Source: Hwangdonia lutea (GTDB lineage: Bacteria; Bacteroidota; Bacteroidia; Flavobacteriales; Flavobacteriaceae). From it: a stretch of 64,000 nucleotides of DNA. Made by a program: the position numbers and the translations under genes. The stretch spans positions 1,336,501 to 1,400,500 of the forward strand of contig NZ_CP136521.1 of the NCBI RefSeq assembly GCF_032814565.1, given 5' to 3'. Shown here in pieces: positions 17,503 through 27,958 of the stretch; positions within the stretch are counted from its first letter, which is position 1; each line of letters opens with the position of its first letter. Below the pieces are notes generated by a model. That model worked only from the letters and a program-made list of their open reading frames with translations, did not search any database and was not told the origin of the DNA.

Positions 17503-18189
17503 ATGAGCGGATTTTTTAAATCTTCGATTGGAAGAAAAGTAGCTATGGCACTTTCGGCTTTTTTCTTAATGTTTTTTTTACTTCAACATTTCGCAATTAA
17601 TATTTTATCTGTTTTTAGTGCAGATCTTTTTAATGATGTTTCTCATTTTATGGGAACCAATTGGTTCATTCAATTTGTAATGCAACCCATTTTAATTTTT
17701 GGTGTGGTGTTTCATTTTGTTATGGGATTTATATTAGAAGTGAGAAACAGAAAAGCCCAAGGTATGGCTTACGTTAAAAACAACGGTGCTGCAAATTCTT
17801 CTTGGATGAGCAGAAACATGATTTGGAGTGGCGTTGCCATTTTAGCTTTTATTGTTTTGCATTTTATCGATTTTTGGTTTCCAGAAATCAACACCAAATT
17901 TATTCAAGGCGATTGGTCTGGAACCATGCAAGGTGTAGAAGGTCTTCGTTATCACGAAGAGTTAACACATAAGTTTTACAGCCATATAAGAACCATAGCA
18001 TATGTGATTGCATTTGTGTTTTTAATGCTTCACTTGTTGCACGGATTTACATCAGCTTTTCAATCTATGGGTGTAACGGCTGGCAGAAAAAAAACGCTTA
18101 GAAATATTGGAAAAGCCTATTCCATTTTAGTTCCATTAGGATTTATTTTTATAGCACTTTATCATCATCTTAAATACGTATTATCTTAG
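17503..18189 (+). CDS. sdhC: succinate dehydrogenase cytochrome b558 subunit
   Basis: 228 aa, about five membrane helices, the single-anchor type B form that replaces SdhC plus SdhD in Bacteroidota. It anchors the enzyme and carries two b hemes that pass electrons to menaquinone. Candidate heme ligands are His29 (LLQHFAIN), His71 (VVFHFVMG), the His of VLHFIDFW and the His pair in [11 protein letters not shown]. It starts the sdhCAB operon, with 2 bases to sdhA. Confidence 0.93.
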   Translation: MSGFFKSSIGRKVAMALSAFFLMFFLLQHFAINILSVFSADLFNDVSHFMGTNWFIQFVMQPILIFGVVFHFVMGFILEVRNRKAQGMAYVKNNGAANSSWMSRNMIWSGVAILAFIVLHFIDFWFPEINTKFIQGDWSGTMQGVEGLRYHEELTHKFYSHIRTIAYVIAFVFLMLHLLHGFTSAFQSMGVTAGRKKTLRNIGKAYSILVPLGFIFIALYHHLKYVLS

Positions 18190-18191
18190 AT

Positions 18192-20207
18192 ATGGCAACA
18201 CTCGATTCAAAAGTACCAAAAGGTCCAATTCAGGATAAATGGACAGATTATAAAAATCATATCGATTTAGTAAATCCTGCAAACAAACGTCACATCGATG
18301 TTATTGTTGTGGGAACAGGTTTAGCGGGTGGTTCGGCAGCTGCAACTTTGGCAGAACTGGGCTATAACGTAAAGGCGTTTGCTTATCAAGATTCCCCTCG
18401 ACGCGCGCACTCTATTGCCGCTCAAGGCGGAATAAATGCCGCGAAGAATTATCAAGGTGATGGCGATTCAACGTATAGGTTATTTTATGATACTGTAAAA
18501 GGTGGCGATTACCGTTCGCGTGAAGCTAACGTATATCGTTTAGCTGAGGTGTCTGCAAATATTATCGACCAATGCGTGGCGCAAGGTGTGCCTTTTGCAC
18601 GAGATTACGGCGGCTTATTGGATAACCGATCGTTTGGTGGTGTTTTAGTATCAAGAACATTTTATGCCAAAGGACAAACTGGTCAGCAATTGTTATTGGG
18701 CGCTTATTCAGCAATGAACCGACAAATAGCTCGTGGTAAAATAGAGATGTTTAACCGCCACGAAATGCTCGACGTTGTTATTGTTGATGGCAAAGCACGG
18801 GGTATAATTGCCCGTAATTTAATTACAGGTGAAATTGAAAGACACTCCGCTCATGCCGTAGTTGTGGGTTCTGGTGGTTACGGAAACGTTTATTTCTTAT
18901 CCACTAACGCCATGGGTTCTAACGCTACCGCCGCTTGGAAAATTCATAAAAAAGGAGCGTATTTCGCAAACCCTTGCTATACACAAATTCACCCAACATG
19001 TATTCCACGTTCGGGCGACTATCAGTCTAAATTAACATTAATGTCCGAGTCGTTACGAAACGATGGTCGTATTTGGGTGCCAAAAAATATGGACGATGTG
19101 ATGGCCATTCGCGAAGGACGAAAAAAGCCAACCGATTTATCAGAAGACGAACGCGATTATTACTTAGAGCGTCGCTACCCTGCATTCGGTAACTTAGTAC
19201 CTCGCGATGTTGCATCTCGTGCCGCAAAAGAGCGTTGCGATGCCGGTTATGGTGTAAATGCTACAGGTGAAGCTGTGTATTTAGATTTTGCTTCGGCTAT
19301 TGAACGTTACGGTAAAGAGCAGGCTAAAATTCATAATATTTCAAATCCTTCAAAAGAAAAAATAACAGAATTAGGAGAAGCTATTGTAGAAGCAAAATAC
19401 GGAAACTTATTCCAGATGTATGAGAAGATTGTAGATCAAAACCCATACAAAACTCCAATGATGATTTATCCAGCGGTACATTATACCATGGGTGGTATTT
19501 GGGTAGATTACAATTTAATGACCACCATTCCGGGTTGTTACTGCATTGGTGAGGCTAATTTCTCAGACCATGGCGCAAATCGCCTTGGAGCATCGGCATT
19601 AATGCAAGGTTTAGCCGATGGATATTTCGTGTTGCCATATACCATTGGCGATTATTTAGCAGATGATATACGTACAGGAAAAATTCCAACCAATACAAAA
19701 GAATTTGATGAAGCGGAAAAAGAAGTTAAAGATAGAATTAATTTCTTTGTGAATAACAAAGGCACCAAGTCTGTAGATTATTTCCATAAAAAACTAGGCA
19801 ATGTGATGTGGAATAAAGCAGGCATGTCCAGAAATGCTCAAGGTTTAACAGAAGCTATGGCCGAGATAAAAGCCATTAGAGAAGAGTTTTGGAAAGATGT
19901 TTTTGTTCCGGGTACAGCAAATGAAATGAATCCAGAGCTTGAAAAAGCAGGTCGTGTTGCCGATTTCTTAGAATTGGGCGAGCTGTTTGCTAAAGATGCT
20001 TTGATGCGTGCGGAGTCTTGCGGCGGACATTTTAGAGAAGAATCTGCTGAGGAATCCGGACCACAAAAAGGCGAAGCCAAACGTGACGATGAAAATTTCG
20101 CTTTTGTCGCCGCCTGGGAATATAAAGGCGAACCAGCTGATGCCGTATTACATAAAGAAGAATTAGAATTTAAAGAAATAGAACTCAAACAACGTTCGTA
20201 CAAATAA
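18192..20207 (+). CDS. sdhA: succinate dehydrogenase/fumarate reductase flavoprotein subunit
   Basis: 671 aa. It oxidises succinate to fumarate on the cytoplasmic side of the membrane (TCA cycle, complex II). The FAD-binding motif [10 protein letters not shown] is at 41-50, and His73 in [10 protein letters not shown] is the expected covalent FAD attachment site. HPTCIP and the later [10 protein letters not shown] are the substrate and FAD capping motifs. It lies between sdhC and sdhB with spacings of 2 and 10 bases. Confidence 0.96.
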   Translation: MATLDSKVPKGPIQDKWTDYKNHIDLVNPANKRHIDVIVVGTGLAGGSAAATLAELGYNVKAFAYQDSPRRAHSIAAQGGINAAKNYQGDGDSTYRLFYDTVKGGDYRSREANVYRLAEVSANIIDQCVAQGVPFARDYGGLLDNRSFGGVLVSRTFYAKGQTGQQLLLGAYSAMNRQIARGKIEMFNRHEMLDVVIVDGKARGIIARNLITGEIERHSAHAVVVGSGGYGNVYFLSTNAMGSNATAAWKIHKKGAYFANPCYTQIHPTCIPRSGDYQSKLTLMSESLRNDGRIWVPKNMDDVMAIREGRKKPTDLSEDERDYYLERRYPAFGNLVPRDVASRAAKERCDAGYGVNATGEAVYLDFASAIERYGKEQAKIHNISNPSKEKITELGEAIVEAKYGNLFQMYEKIVDQNPYKTPMMIYPAVHYTMGGIWVDYNLMTTIPGCYCIGEANFSDHGANRLGASALMQGLADGYFVLPYTIGDYLADDIRTGKIPTNTKEFDEAEKEVKDRINFFVNNKGTKSVDYFHKKLGNVMWNKAGMSRNAQGLTEAMAEIKAIREEFWKDVFVPGTANEMNPELEKAGRVADFLELGELFAKDALMRAESCGGHFREESAEESGPQKGEAKRDDENFAFVAAWEYKGEPADAVLHKEELEFKEIELKQRSYK

Positions 20208-20217
20208 GATTGACATT

Positions 20218-20958
20218 ATGAATTTAACACTTAAAATTTGGAGACAAAAAGACTCAAATGCAAAGGGTCAAATGGTCGATTATAAAGTTGCTGATATTTC
20301 AGAGCACATGTCTTTTTTAGAAATGATGGATGTTTTGAACGAACAGTTAGTAAACTCTGGCGAAGAACCCATAGCCTTTGATCACGATTGTCGTGAGGGC
20401 ATTTGCGGTACGTGTTCTATGTTTATAAATGGAGAACCACATGGTCCAGACCGAGGCATAACCACGTGCCAATTGCACATGCGGTCCTTTAAAGATGGCG
20501 ACACCATTACAATCGAACCGTTTAGAGCTGCGGCATTTCCTGTAATTAAGGATTTGGTGGTTGATAGAACGTCGTTTGAGCGCATCCAACAAGCCGGTGG
20601 TTACATTTCTGTTAATACATCTGGTAATACCCAAGATGCCAACGCTATTCCAATTTCAAAACACGATGCCGATGAAGCCATGGATGCTGCGGCATGTATT
20701 GGCTGTGGTGCTTGTGTGGCTACTTGTAAAAACTCAAGTGCCATGCTATTTGTTGGTGCAAAAGTGTCTCAATACGCTTTACTTCCTCAAGGTCAAGTTG
20801 AGGCTGCCGATCGTGTTAGAAACATGGTAGATCAAATGGATTTAGAAGGTTTTGGAAACTGTACCAATACCGGTGCTTGCGAAATTGAATGCCCTAAAGG
20901 GATTTCTTTAGAAAACATTGCTCGTATGAATAGAGAGCTCATGAAGGCTAATATTTAG
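20218..20958 (+). CDS. sdhB: succinate dehydrogenase iron-sulfur subunit
   Basis: 246 aa. It carries electrons from the FAD to the membrane hemes. The [2Fe-2S] ligands are in CREGICGTC with a downstream Cys (TTCQLH). [11 protein letters not shown] and [15 protein letters not shown] supply the [4Fe-4S] and [3Fe-4S] clusters. Last gene of the operon, followed by a palindromic repeat and then a terminator. Confidence 0.96.
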   Translation: MNLTLKIWRQKDSNAKGQMVDYKVADISEHMSFLEMMDVLNEQLVNSGEEPIAFDHDCREGICGTCSMFINGEPHGPDRGITTCQLHMRSFKDGDTITIEPFRAAAFPVIKDLVVDRTSFERIQQAGGYISVNTSGNTQDANAIPISKHDADEAMDAAACIGCGACVATCKNSSAMLFVGAKVSQYALLPQGQVEAADRVRNMVDQMDLEGFGNCTNTGACEIECPKGISLENIARMNRELMKANI

Positions 20959-20973
20959 TGTTTTGCCATGCTG

Positions 20974-20991
20974 TCCCGATAGCTATCGGGA
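20974..20991. repeat. short palindromic repeat TCCCGATAGCTATCGGGA
   Basis: Perfect 18-base palindrome between sdhB and its terminator. The same sequence occurs at 30304-30321 and a one-base variant at 26610-26627, all intergenic, so it is a dispersed repeat family. Confidence 0.8.
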
Positions 20992-21020
20992 TTGATTCAT
21001 TATCTCATTATAAAAAAATA

Positions 21021-21058
21021 AAAAACTCTTAAAATATTCTTTTTTAGGAGTTTTTTTT
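21021..21058. terminator. terminator between sdhB and the convergent outer-membrane gene
   Basis: AAAAACTCTTAAAA (21021-21034) pairs with TTTTAGGAGTTTTT (21042-21055) with one G-U pair. A and T runs on both sides allow bidirectional use. Confidence 0.75.
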
Positions 21059-21063
21059 ATGAC

Positions 21064-24000
21064 TTAGAAGTAAGCTTTTAGTTGAATGGTTCCCGTGTGG
21101 ATGGTTTTACTGGTTTCTGTTTTTCTACCAAAATAACTTAGATTTAAATCCAAAAAATCAGTCAGTTTTTTTTGCGCCAATAAACTCCATGTAAAGTTTT
21201 TTCCGGGTTGAAGACCTTCTAACATTTGATACGAAACGGGTGTGTTCGCATTGCCGTTAAACGCATTCGAAAAATAATTAAACTCACCATTTATCGCATG
21301 ATTTTCTTTATTTGAAAATGCAAATGATACACCATATTTTTGTTGCTTTAAAGTTTCAAAACCACCAATGGTGTTTTCCTTTTTAGTATGTTGGTAAAAG
21401 ATATCGAAACGCGAATTATCATTAAATAAATAAGAGATTTTTGGGTTGAAAAGCGTTTCATCAAAATTGTAATTTTTGCTGGTAAAATTTTCGCTGAGGC
21501 TTTTATTTTTATCAAAAGCCGTTTGAAATGACAGCAACCAACTTTCTTCAATTTTATGATTAAAATGAAACTGATGGCTTTTCAGGCTGTTTTCGATAAA
21601 ACCGATGGATAAAACATTTCTGGATTGATTGGATAAATAGGTGTACGATGTGGTGTAACGCTGTTTTCCGCGATTAAAAAACAACACATTTCTAAAATTT
21701 AACTGTAAACCCAATTGGTTATTTTCATCATTTTCAAAAGGGTTAAGGTTAAAGCTATTACCATCTCTTTTAATTTTTCTATCGATTAAATAACTGGTTT
21801 GATTGTAAAAATGCGACCAAAAACTCTTCGACTTTTCCTCGCTCACCGCCCACTGCGACGGGTTAATAGTCAACGTTTGGCTCAACCTATTTTGATGTGT
21901 TTTTAAATAAATACGATTAGGCAACAAAACTCGAATGTATTTTCCCTGATCTTGAAATTGCGCCAACTCGAACTCTTCCAATTCTTGAATGCCATTGGCG
22001 TTGTAATCAATCCACGTGTAATTGCCTTGTCCGGGTTCAACTTCCACATAAGTAAAATCTTGTTGCGGCAAGGTGCCCGAATTGGTTTCGAAAACAGTGT
22101 TCCACAAAATAATTTGTTTAAAAAGTTTTTGATTAAACTGTAATCTGGAGTTTAAAGACTGCTCGTCGTCAATACCGTCTTCTTCACTTTTTAGGGTTCT
22201 GTAATTAGCAAAAAGCGACAAATTGGTGTTGGTGTTTTGAATGAGTTTAGAATCCAAATAAAAGGTATTGGATGTATTTACTTTTTGTAAATCATTGTTG
22301 CGAACGCTATCGTTTACTCTGTTTTTAAATCCAAATTCTGCAAAAACCTTAGTGCTGTCACCAACCCCAGCAAATACTTCGTACGATTTGAATTTCTGAC
22401 TTAAAGGTGTTAAAATTTGGGTCGCATTATCTTTTTGTTCATTATTTTCAATCGCTAATTTTGTGCCAATCCAACTGTTTTGCATCCCGTACGTTATGCT
22501 GTTGTACGACCTTAAAAATGTTGATGAATTTATATTTGACTGTGCGTTTAAAAAACTAGAATTTGAATTGATATTGAAGTTATTTAAAAACAAATTTATA
22601 TTTGTAACATGTCGGTTTCCGTTAAAATTTTCAGAGAATTCCAAATGTTCAAACTGATAATTTACTATCCCTTTTTTTGGATGAACCAATTGTAAACCTG
22701 TTTTTGTAAACTGCTGATTCCCCAAAGGGTTTTCAATATTCCAATCCCTAGAAAATTCAGCATTGTATAATCGTTCAATGGTTTTAAAGTTTTTGTGAAT
22801 ATAATCGCCATCAATAAAAGCGTTTAAATTCCAAAGGCTATCATTTTTAATGATGTTTTGGGTTACCTTTAGTTTACCAGCAAATCCATCGTTGTCTTCA
22901 TCATTAAAATTAGAAAACAGATTTAAATCGTTTTTACTACCCGCAGCCTCAAACTGAATGGCTGTTTTTTCAGTGGGATTATAGCTTCCGTTAATCACTG
23001 CAATCTGTAGTTTTGTGGGCGCAACCAATTGAATAATGGGCGCATAATTGCCTTGATTAATGCCAACATATTCAAAAATATTATTAATGGCATTCACGCT
23101 GCTTAAAATATAATCGCCTTGATTTTCGCCAACTTGTGTAAAGGTGACACGATACAATTCATCGTCCGGATTGTTGGAAAACACAAAGGCTAAGTTTCCA
23201 CCAATAAGTTCTTTTTTGTATAAAATTCTATTCTCGTTTAAAGCCTCTAAAACCTCAGACGGTGCCACCATTTGTGCTCTGTCATCACCAGCATTTGCCA
23301 ATATCTGTACTTGTTCGGTCGATAAATTTTGTTGCAAAGGCTGGTTTTTCGCATCATTTTCAGAATACACCGAAACTCCAAGTTTGAGTTTGTCGTTTTC
23401 AAAACGTCCGCCACCAAAAGCCACCAAACGCGAATAATTGCGCTCGCTAACTTGATAATCGACCGTAATACGCATTTCGGAAGTGATGGGAAATGTAGAA
23501 TTAAAAATAATCTCGCCCGCATTATAATCGATGATATAATCCTGATTTTCACCCCTTTTTGCGGCAACGCCATTCACATAAACCGTTTCGCTACCCGAAA
23601 CAATAAGTACAAATAATTCACCATTTTCACCTTGTAATTTATACGGACCTTGGTTGCCTTCTTGTGCTTTAAATTCGCTTCTTGTAAATTGCCCGCGCAC
23701 AAAAGCTCCAGCAGCAAATAGATTGGTTTGTGCATCGTCGTTACCCAATTTCGCATTAATGTTGAATCCTTGAACACGCTTTGAAAAACTTGCAAAGTAC
23801 GAATCGGTATTTACCAAATCGATATCGCCGGCACGAATCTTCCAATTATCGCTAAACAGTTCGATAAACACTTGGTCAAATTCATCCAAACGCTGCGAAT
23901 AACCGCTTTCTTGCAATGGTATATTGGCATCTTGAATAGAGGCTCGTAACGACACTTTATCGTTTAATTTCCCTATAATTTGCAAATCGAGTTCGCTATT

Positions 24001-24462
24001 TAAAACCGAGTTTTGATTGTTGCCAATAGTCACACCGCGCGAAATACTCCCTGAGGTTGTTAAGCCATCAAAAGGAATGAAATTTTTGGACGCGTTGGGT
24101 TGCGATAATTTATACAAGGTTTGGGTATTACTGTTGTTTTCAACAATAATGTTTTCATCCAATTGCTTATAGGTTTTGGTTAAAAAATCGGGGAATTTCA
24201 AATAATCAATGATGATAGAATCTGTTGCAATGGGTCTTTTAAAAGTTAAAAGTGCTTTAGCAAAATCTACTTTGTAATATGTGGAATCGATTACAGAGCT
24301 ATCCTTTCGTTTCATTGAAAACGAACTGGGATTAATGCTAACACTATCAATTCTTATGGTATCTTTTACAGCAACTTTTTTAGTCTTGTAATTCGGATTT
24401 TGGTTTTGGGAAAACCCGCAAAAACCAATCAAAATAATAAAAATGCATGTAAAAAACTTCAT
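21064..24462 (-). CDS. large outer-membrane beta-barrel protein of unknown function
   Basis: 1132 aa from the ATG at 24462, which starts a good signal peptide (MKFFTCIFIILIGFCGFSQ); the frame also allows an ATG at 24480. The mature protein begins with a Ser/Lys-rich linker. Next comes a periplasmic-type region (LTTSGSISRGVTIGNNQN, IRAGDIDL) and a short beta domain (ETVYVNGVAAKRGEN, YIIDYNAGEIIFNSTFPIT). A long C-terminal half of alternating amphipathic strands ends in Phe, as barrel proteins do. No TonB plug or SusC signature was seen, and I recognise no named family. A role in surface assembly or export is only a guess. Confidence 0.72.
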   Translation of the reverse strand: MKFFTCIFIILIGFCGFSQNQNPNYKTKKVAVKDTIRIDSVSINPSSFSMKRKDSSVIDSTYYKVDFAKALLTFKRPIATDSIIIDYLKFPDFLTKTYKQLDENIIVENNSNTQTLYKLSQPNASKNFIPFDGLTTSGSISRGVTIGNNQNSVLNSELDLQIIGKLNDKVSLRASIQDANIPLQESGYSQRLDEFDQVFIELFSDNWKIRAGDIDLVNTDSYFASFSKRVQGFNINAKLGNDDAQTNLFAAGAFVRGQFTRSEFKAQEGNQGPYKLQGENGELFVLIVSGSETVYVNGVAAKRGENQDYIIDYNAGEIIFNSTFPITSEMRITVDYQVSERNYSRLVAFGGGRFENDKLKLGVSVYSENDAKNQPLQQNLSTEQVQILANAGDDRAQMVAPSEVLEALNENRILYKKELIGGNLAFVFSNNPDDELYRVTFTQVGENQGDYILSSVNAINNIFEYVGINQGNYAPIIQLVAPTKLQIAVINGSYNPTEKTAIQFEAAGSKNDLNLFSNFNDEDNDGFAGKLKVTQNIIKNDSLWNLNAFIDGDYIHKNFKTIERLYNAEFSRDWNIENPLGNQQFTKTGLQLVHPKKGIVNYQFEHLEFSENFNGNRHVTNINLFLNNFNINSNSSFLNAQSNINSSTFLRSYNSITYGMQNSWIGTKLAIENNEQKDNATQILTPLSQKFKSYEVFAGVGDSTKVFAEFGFKNRVNDSVRNNDLQKVNTSNTFYLDSKLIQNTNTNLSLFANYRTLKSEEDGIDDEQSLNSRLQFNQKLFKQIILWNTVFETNSGTLPQQDFTYVEVEPGQGNYTWIDYNANGIQELEEFELAQFQDQGKYIRVLLPNRIYLKTHQNRLSQTLTINPSQWAVSEEKSKSFWSHFYNQTSYLIDRKIKRDGNSFNLNPFENDENNQLGLQLNFRNVLFFNRGKQRYTTSYTYLSNQSRNVLSIGFIENSLKSHQFHFNHKIEESWLLSFQTAFDKNKSLSENFTSKNYNFDETLFNPKISYLFNDNSRFDIFYQHTKKENTIGGFETLKQQKYGVSFAFSNKENHAINGEFNYFSNAFNGNANTPVSYQMLEGLQPGKNFTWSLLAQKKLTDFLDLNLSYFGRKTETSKTIHTGTIQLKAYF

Positions 24463-24579
24463 CAGATACTTAAACTGCAATACGCCTAAAATATTTTGTT
24501 AATAGCTTCGTTAAAACTCCTTAAACAAATAATAGTGTAAATGTAACGCATTATTTATTTTAGCTGAAACAAATTTGAA

Positions 24580-24611
24580 AGACCTCTTAGGCTTTAAAAC
24601 CTAACAGGTCT
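24580..24611. repeat. short hairpin repeat AGACCT...AGGTCT
   Basis: AGACCTCTTAGG and CCTAACAGGTCT form a near-perfect 12-bp stem (one C-C mismatch) around TTAGGCTTTAAAACCTAA-like inner sequence. It is intergenic, upstream of the exonuclease gene. It may affect its mRNA leader but looks like another dispersed palindrome. Confidence 0.6.
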
Positions 24612-24626
24612 AAATAAAGAATTAAG

Positions 24627-25388
24627 ATGAAAATTATATCATATAACGTAAACGGCATTCGCGCCGCCATTAACAAAGGCTTTATCGACTGGTTAAAAAG
24701 TGCCAATCCAGATGTGGTTTGCCTGCAAGAGATTAAAGCCATGAAAGAGCAGTTGGATTTAAGTCTGTTTGAAGACGCAGGCTATAAGTACAACTATTGG
24801 TTTAGTGCCCAAAAAAAGGGCTATAGCGGTGTAGCCATTTTAAGTAAAATAAAACCCAATCATGTAGAATATGGTACAGGCATCGAGTCTATGGATTTTG
24901 AAGGACGAAACCTGCGTGCCGATTTTAATGGGGTTTCTGTAATGAGCCTGTATTTACCATCGGGCACAAACGACGCACGATTAAACCATAAATTGAAATA
25001 CATGGCTATGTTTCAAGACTATACCGATACGCTGAAAAAGGACATTCCGAATCTGATAATTTGTGGCGATTACAATATTTGTCATGAAGAAATAGACATC
25101 CACAACCCTAAAATGAAAGGCGTTTCTGGATTTTTACCCGTAGAACGCGAATGGATTGGCGACTTTATAGATAGCGGATTTATTGACTCCTTCAGGTTTT
25201 TACATCCCGAATTACAGCAATATAGTTGGTGGAGTTACCGCGCCAATGCCCGTGCCAATAATAAAGGTTGGCGTCTAGATTACGCCATGGTTTCACTGCC
25301 ATTACAAGAAAACATTAAAAGAGCCGTTATACTTTCTGACGCTGTGCATAGCGATCATTGCCCCATATTATTAGAAATTGAAATTTAA
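24627..25388 (+). CDS. xth: exodeoxyribonuclease III
   Basis: 253 aa, endonuclease/exonuclease/phosphatase family enzyme that cuts at abasic sites and removes 3' blocks in base excision repair. Catalytic motifs are present: NVNGIRAA (8-15), LQEIK with the metal-binding Glu, CGDYNICHEEIDIHNPK with the catalytic Asp and Asn, RLDY, and the C-terminal SDHCPILLEI with the Asp-His pair. Followed by the OmpA-type gene after 32 bases. Confidence 0.94.
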   Translation: MKIISYNVNGIRAAINKGFIDWLKSANPDVVCLQEIKAMKEQLDLSLFEDAGYKYNYWFSAQKKGYSGVAILSKIKPNHVEYGTGIESMDFEGRNLRADFNGVSVMSLYLPSGTNDARLNHKLKYMAMFQDYTDTLKKDIPNLIICGDYNICHEEIDIHNPKMKGVSGFLPVEREWIGDFIDSGFIDSFRFLHPELQQYSWWSYRANARANNKGWRLDYAMVSLPLQENIKRAVILSDAVHSDHCPILLEIEI

Positions 25389-25420
25389 TATTTAACGAAC
25401 AATAAATTTAACCCATAATC

Positions 25421-26380
25421 ATGATTAAAAAAATCACATTAGAAGTATTAACCTTAGTGCTGGTAGCTTCTTGCGTATCGCCTAAAGTATACAAAGAATT
25501 AGAAAGCAAGTATGCCAATTTAAAACAGGAAAACCGAAAACTTTCAGATGAAAACGATGCCCTTTTAAACGCAAAAAACACAGCTGAAAACGAACTAAAA
25601 CAGCTTACAGCAGCCTATAATGAAGCAGTTGCTGAACGCGATAAACTACAAGCCGATTACAATGCCACGAAAACTAATTTAGATAATTTAAGAGCTTCGT
25701 ATACGGCCTTAGAGAAAAATAGTTCGGCTTCAATTGCCGAAAACTCCAAGAAAAACAGAGAGTTATTAGCGCAATTAGAAGCCAAGGAACAAGCATTGGC
25801 AGCCGAAAACGCACGTTTGGCAAAACTTAAAAAAGAGTTGCAACAACGCTCCGACCGTGTCGCAGAATTAGAAAGTGTAATCGCCTCGAAAGACGCAGCA
25901 ATGACCGCACTTAAGAATGCCATTTCAAGAGCCTTAACCGATTTTGAGGGCAAAGGATTAACCGTTGAACAGCGCGACGGAAAAGTATACGTATCCATGG
26001 AAAACAAGCTATTGTTCAGTTCAGGAAGTTGGGCAGTGGGCGCCGAGGGTCGTAGAGCGGTTCAGCAATTAGGTAGTGTATTGGGCGTTAATCCAGACAT
26101 CGCCGTTTTAATAGAAGGCCACACCGATAATGCACCCTATCAAGGTAGCGGAAACTTAAGCGGCAACTGGGACCTGTCTACCAAACGCGCCACGGCCATT
26201 GTAAATATTCTTAGAGAAAACCCATCCATAAACCCTGAAAATTTAACTGCCGCCGGTCGTGGCGAATTTGCGCCAATTGCAACAAACGACACACCCGAAG
26301 GCAAAGCAAAAAACAGACGAATCGAAGTTATTCTAACACCAAAGTTAGATGAACTCTCTAAATTGCTAAACGAGCATTAA
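25421..26380 (+). CDS. OmpA family lipoprotein with coiled coil
   Basis: 319 aa. The lipobox LVASC places the lipidated Cys at residue 18. Residues about 25-165 are strongly charged heptad sequence (coiled coil, Lys/Glu/Ala-rich). The C-terminal ~120 residues form an OmpA peptidoglycan-binding domain (LLFSSGSWAVG, VLIEGHTDNAPY, LSTKRATAIVNIL, AAGRGEFAPIATN, KNRRIEVILTP). It probably tethers the outer membrane to peptidoglycan. A repeat and a strong terminator follow. Confidence 0.92.
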   Translation: MIKKITLEVLTLVLVASCVSPKVYKELESKYANLKQENRKLSDENDALLNAKNTAENELKQLTAAYNEAVAERDKLQADYNATKTNLDNLRASYTALEKNSSASIAENSKKNRELLAQLEAKEQALAAENARLAKLKKELQQRSDRVAELESVIASKDAAMTALKNAISRALTDFEGKGLTVEQRDGKVYVSMENKLLFSSGSWAVGAEGRRAVQQLGSVLGVNPDIAVLIEGHTDNAPYQGSGNLSGNWDLSTKRATAIVNILRENPSINPENLTAAGRGEFAPIATNDTPEGKAKNRRIEVILTPKLDELSKLLNEH

Positions 26381-26386
26381 AATTTT

Positions 26387-26471
26387 GGCGTTCCCTTTCA
26401 GGTCGGGCTTTTCGTTCCCAATCTTTTTGCTCGTGCCTCACAAAAAGGATTTCCACTGCAATCCCTAACGC
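26387..26471. repeat. GGCGTT...AACGC intergenic repeat copy
   Basis: 85-bp segment with short inverted ends (GCGTT/AACGC) and the inner blocks TTTCAGGTCGGGCTTTTCG and AAAAAGGATTTCCACTGC. The arrangement is one I recognise from other flavobacterial intergenic regions. Shorter or decayed relatives appear at about 5391-5415 and, on the other strand, 54227-54284. Confidence 0.6.
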
Positions 26472-26516
26472 ATAAAAAACCTTTAAAAGCCTTAATAGCT
26501 TTTAAAGGTTTTTTAT
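26472..26516 (+). terminator. strong terminator downstream of the OmpA lipoprotein gene
   Basis: Perfect 19-bp stem: 26472-26490 with 26498-26516, 7-base loop, ending in a T-rich arm. It lies directly after the repeat. Confidence 0.85.
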
Positions 26517-26548
26517 CTTTACGCTCAATCTAAAAATCTAAACGCTAT

Positions 26549-26572
26549 GTCATTCCTGCGAAAGCAGGAATC
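26549..26572. repeat. CATTCCTGCGAAAGCAGGAAT palindromic repeat
   Basis: GTCATTCCTGCGAAAGCAGG followed by AATC. A copy of the family also at 35884, 35935 (inverted), 49081 and 61230, always intergenic. Confidence 0.75.
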
Positions 26573-26609
26573 CATAATCAAAGATTAAGTTTCAATTAAA
26601 AAAATTCCC

Positions 26610-26627
26610 TCCCGATAACTATCGGGA
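26610..26627. repeat. short palindromic repeat TCCCGATAACTATCGGGA
   Basis: One-base variant of the 18-base palindrome at 20974 and 30304. It is followed by a further partial copy (TTCTCGGGA). Confidence 0.7.
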
Positions 26628-26654
26628 TTCTCGGGACTATCAAATACATTATTT

Positions 26655-27692
26655 ATGAAATACACAACACTACCAAATACAAATATAAAAATCAGTAAAA
26701 TTTGCCTGGGCACCATGACTTGGGGAAACCAAAACAACCAAAACGACGGCTTTGCACAAATGGACTATGCCTTGGAGCAAGGTGTAAACTTTTGGGATAC
26801 AGCCGAAATGTATGCCGTTCCAGCAAGCCCAGAAACCTACGGTACTACCGAAACCATTATTGGCAATTGGTTTGCAAAAACTGGTCATCGCGATAAAGTG
26901 GTTTTAGCCTCAAAAATAGCCGGTAATGGCGATTATACAGCACACATTCGTACCAATGGTTTTGCGCCAGAAGCGCTCAAAGAGGCTGTCGACAACAGTT
27001 TAAAACGTTTACAAACCGATTATATTGATTTATATCAGTTGCACTGGCCAGAACGCGACACCAATTACTTTGGAATTAGAGATTACAAACATAATTCGGA
27101 AAACGCATGGCAAGATAATTTTAACGAAATCCTGCATACGTTTGATGGCATTATTAAATCAGGTAAAATTCGACACATAGGTATTTCAAACGAAAAAGCT
27201 TGGGGAACCATGCGTTATTTAGAAGAATCCAAAGCGCATAATTTACCCAGAATGGCAACCATTCAAAATCCGTATTCCTTATTAAACAGAACATTCGAAG
27301 GCGATTTGGCCGAAGTTTCCATCCGTGAAAATATTGGTTTATTGGCTTATTCACCCATGGCATTTGGCGTGCTATCCGGAAAATACATAAAAGGAACCGC
27401 AGCAGATAATGCGCGTTTAAAACTGTTTCCAAGATTTGGGCGTTATACAAACCCGCAAGCCACCGAGGCTACTAAAAAGTATTTAAAAATAGCTGAAGAT
27501 AACAACATGAGTTTAGCCCAAATGAGTTTGGCATTTGTCACTCAACAACCCTTTGTAACCAGCAATATTATTGGGGCTACCAATGTTGAACAACTCAAGG
27601 AAAATATTAACAGTATTAATATGGTTTTAAGTGATGAGATTCTAGCTCAAATTAATGAGGTACATGACACCATTCCTAATCCTGCGCCTTAA
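26655..27692 (+). CDS. aldo/keto reductase (Tas-like)
   Basis: 345 aa TIM-barrel NADPH-dependent oxidoreductase. Family landmarks are LGTMTWGNQN near the start, the catalytic Asp and Tyr region FWDTAEMYAVPAS, the Lys of VVLASKIAG, LYQLHWPERDTNYFG and the cofactor-binding IGISNEKAWG. Overall similarity is to the Tas branch. It probably reduces aldehydes in the cytoplasm; the substrate is unknown. It stands alone, with about 270 bases on either side. Confidence 0.9.
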   Translation: MKYTTLPNTNIKISKICLGTMTWGNQNNQNDGFAQMDYALEQGVNFWDTAEMYAVPASPETYGTTETIIGNWFAKTGHRDKVVLASKIAGNGDYTAHIRTNGFAPEALKEAVDNSLKRLQTDYIDLYQLHWPERDTNYFGIRDYKHNSENAWQDNFNEILHTFDGIIKSGKIRHIGISNEKAWGTMRYLEESKAHNLPRMATIQNPYSLLNRTFEGDLAEVSIRENIGLLAYSPMAFGVLSGKYIKGTAADNARLKLFPRFGRYTNPQATEATKKYLKIAEDNNMSLAQMSLAFVTQQPFVTSNIIGATNVEQLKENINSINMVLSDEILAQINEVHDTIPNPAP

Positions 27693-27924
27693 AAAATTGA
27701 TTTATGATTTGCATCACACGATGAAGAAATAAAAATAAGTTCTTAAAGCACCTACGATTTAACTAAAAACGAGGTTGACTTTTGATTTTGGTGTGTAGCT
27801 TTCAGATAATCATAAAAAGTGACTTTCGAAAGAAAAGCACAAACCCAAATCCCTGTTTACGAGTTATAACAGCGTCCAAATAATTATTTACACACCAAAA
27901 CTTTTAAACTTCTAAAGTTTACCT

Positions 27925-27932
27925 TATTTTTG
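27925..27932 (+). promoter_or_regulatory. -7 promoter element of the feoAB operon
   Basis: TATTTTTG matches TAnnTTTG, 26 bases before the feoA start. No clear Fur box was made out by eye in 27700-27925. Confidence 0.55.
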
Positions 27933-27958
27933 CTTCTTTAAAATCAATCTAAATAAGC

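Noticed and set aside
23144-23616. Antisense open frames of 95-108 codons within the outer-membrane barrel gene
   Set aside because: Shadows of the real coding frame; no start context, signal or family motif. The same holds for antisense frames in feoB (29075-29485) and mfd (51961-52254).
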